The notes below the pieces were generated by a model. It saw only the letters and a list, made by a program, of their open reading frames with translations, made no database searches and was not told the origin of the DNA. 64,000 nt of DNA, from contig NZ_KB890024.1 in NCBI RefSeq assembly GCF_000372965.1, positions 3,978,501-4,042,500 on the forward strand, in the 5' to 3' direction. The stretch comes from Hoeflea sp. 108 (GTDB lineage Bacteria > Pseudomonadota > Alphaproteobacteria > Rhizobiales > Rhizobiaceae). The position numbers and the translations under genes were made by a program. This document shows positions 61,321 to 64,000 of this stretch, one piece after another; position 1 is the stretch's first letter; each line of letters starts with the position of its first letter.

Positions 61321-64000
<2,680 letters not shown>

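Overview
The window is GC-rich DNA from an alphaproteobacterium, most likely a Phyllobacteriaceae relative (Mesorhizobium/Aminobacter type). Four things point there: the rRNA order 23S-5S-initiator tRNA(fMet), a helix-9 insertion in the 23S gene, mosaic palindromic repeats of the rhizobial kind, and many ABC uptake systems beside sugar, betaine and amino-acid catabolic genes. Species cannot be fixed from sequence alone.

Layout. 3-6534 (+): the 3' end of a CocE/NonD-type hydrolase, then a complete peptide-type ABC importer (binding protein, two permeases, fused double ATPase). 6733-7674 (-): an HSL-type esterase between two palindromic repeats. 7922-14296 (-), with a divergent GlxA/CdhR-type regulator at 14375: a carnitine/gamma-butyrobetaine catabolic cluster. 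15352-16999: a HAD hydrolase gene broken by two frameshifts, a small hypothetical and a GNAT acetyltransferase. 17124-20426: xylose isomerase and xylulokinase with an NTF2-like gene on the opposite strand between them. 20643-28530: TPR protein, LysE exporter, L,D-transpeptidase, PPi-type phosphofructokinase, MBL hydrolase, aldehyde dehydrogenase and an MFS transporter. 28535-33405 (-): glutamate decarboxylase with two AspT-type antiporters, preceded by a possible leader peptide.

33909-45120 looks like one regulon for a sugar- or inositol-like compound. A LacI-family repressor gene and a mutarotase-like gene lie between a leftward sugar ABC operon (binding protein, permease, ATPase, 2-hydroxyacid dehydrogenase) and a rightward operon of membrane desaturase, MocE-type Rieske ferredoxin, PanB-like protein and two Gfo/Idh/MocA dehydrogenases. 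An 11-bp palindrome (ATCAAAATGAT) recurs in front of these transcription units. The content recalls the rhizopine moc genes.

45401-60209 is a second accessory block with mirrored, duplicated parts: two RpiR regulators, two related peptide-binding proteins and two related beta-lactamase-fold hydrolases. They surround one Opp-type ABC transporter, an M81 (MlrC-family) metallopeptidase and a DadA-like FAD oxidoreductase. Uptake and breakdown of D-amino-acid-containing oligopeptides is the most economical reading, but the substrate is an inference.

The end (60764-64000, minus strand) is the distal part of an rRNA operon: partial 23S, 5S, tRNA-fMet and a terminator. It is followed by a C/A-rich, G-poor tail that could act as a Rho loading site.
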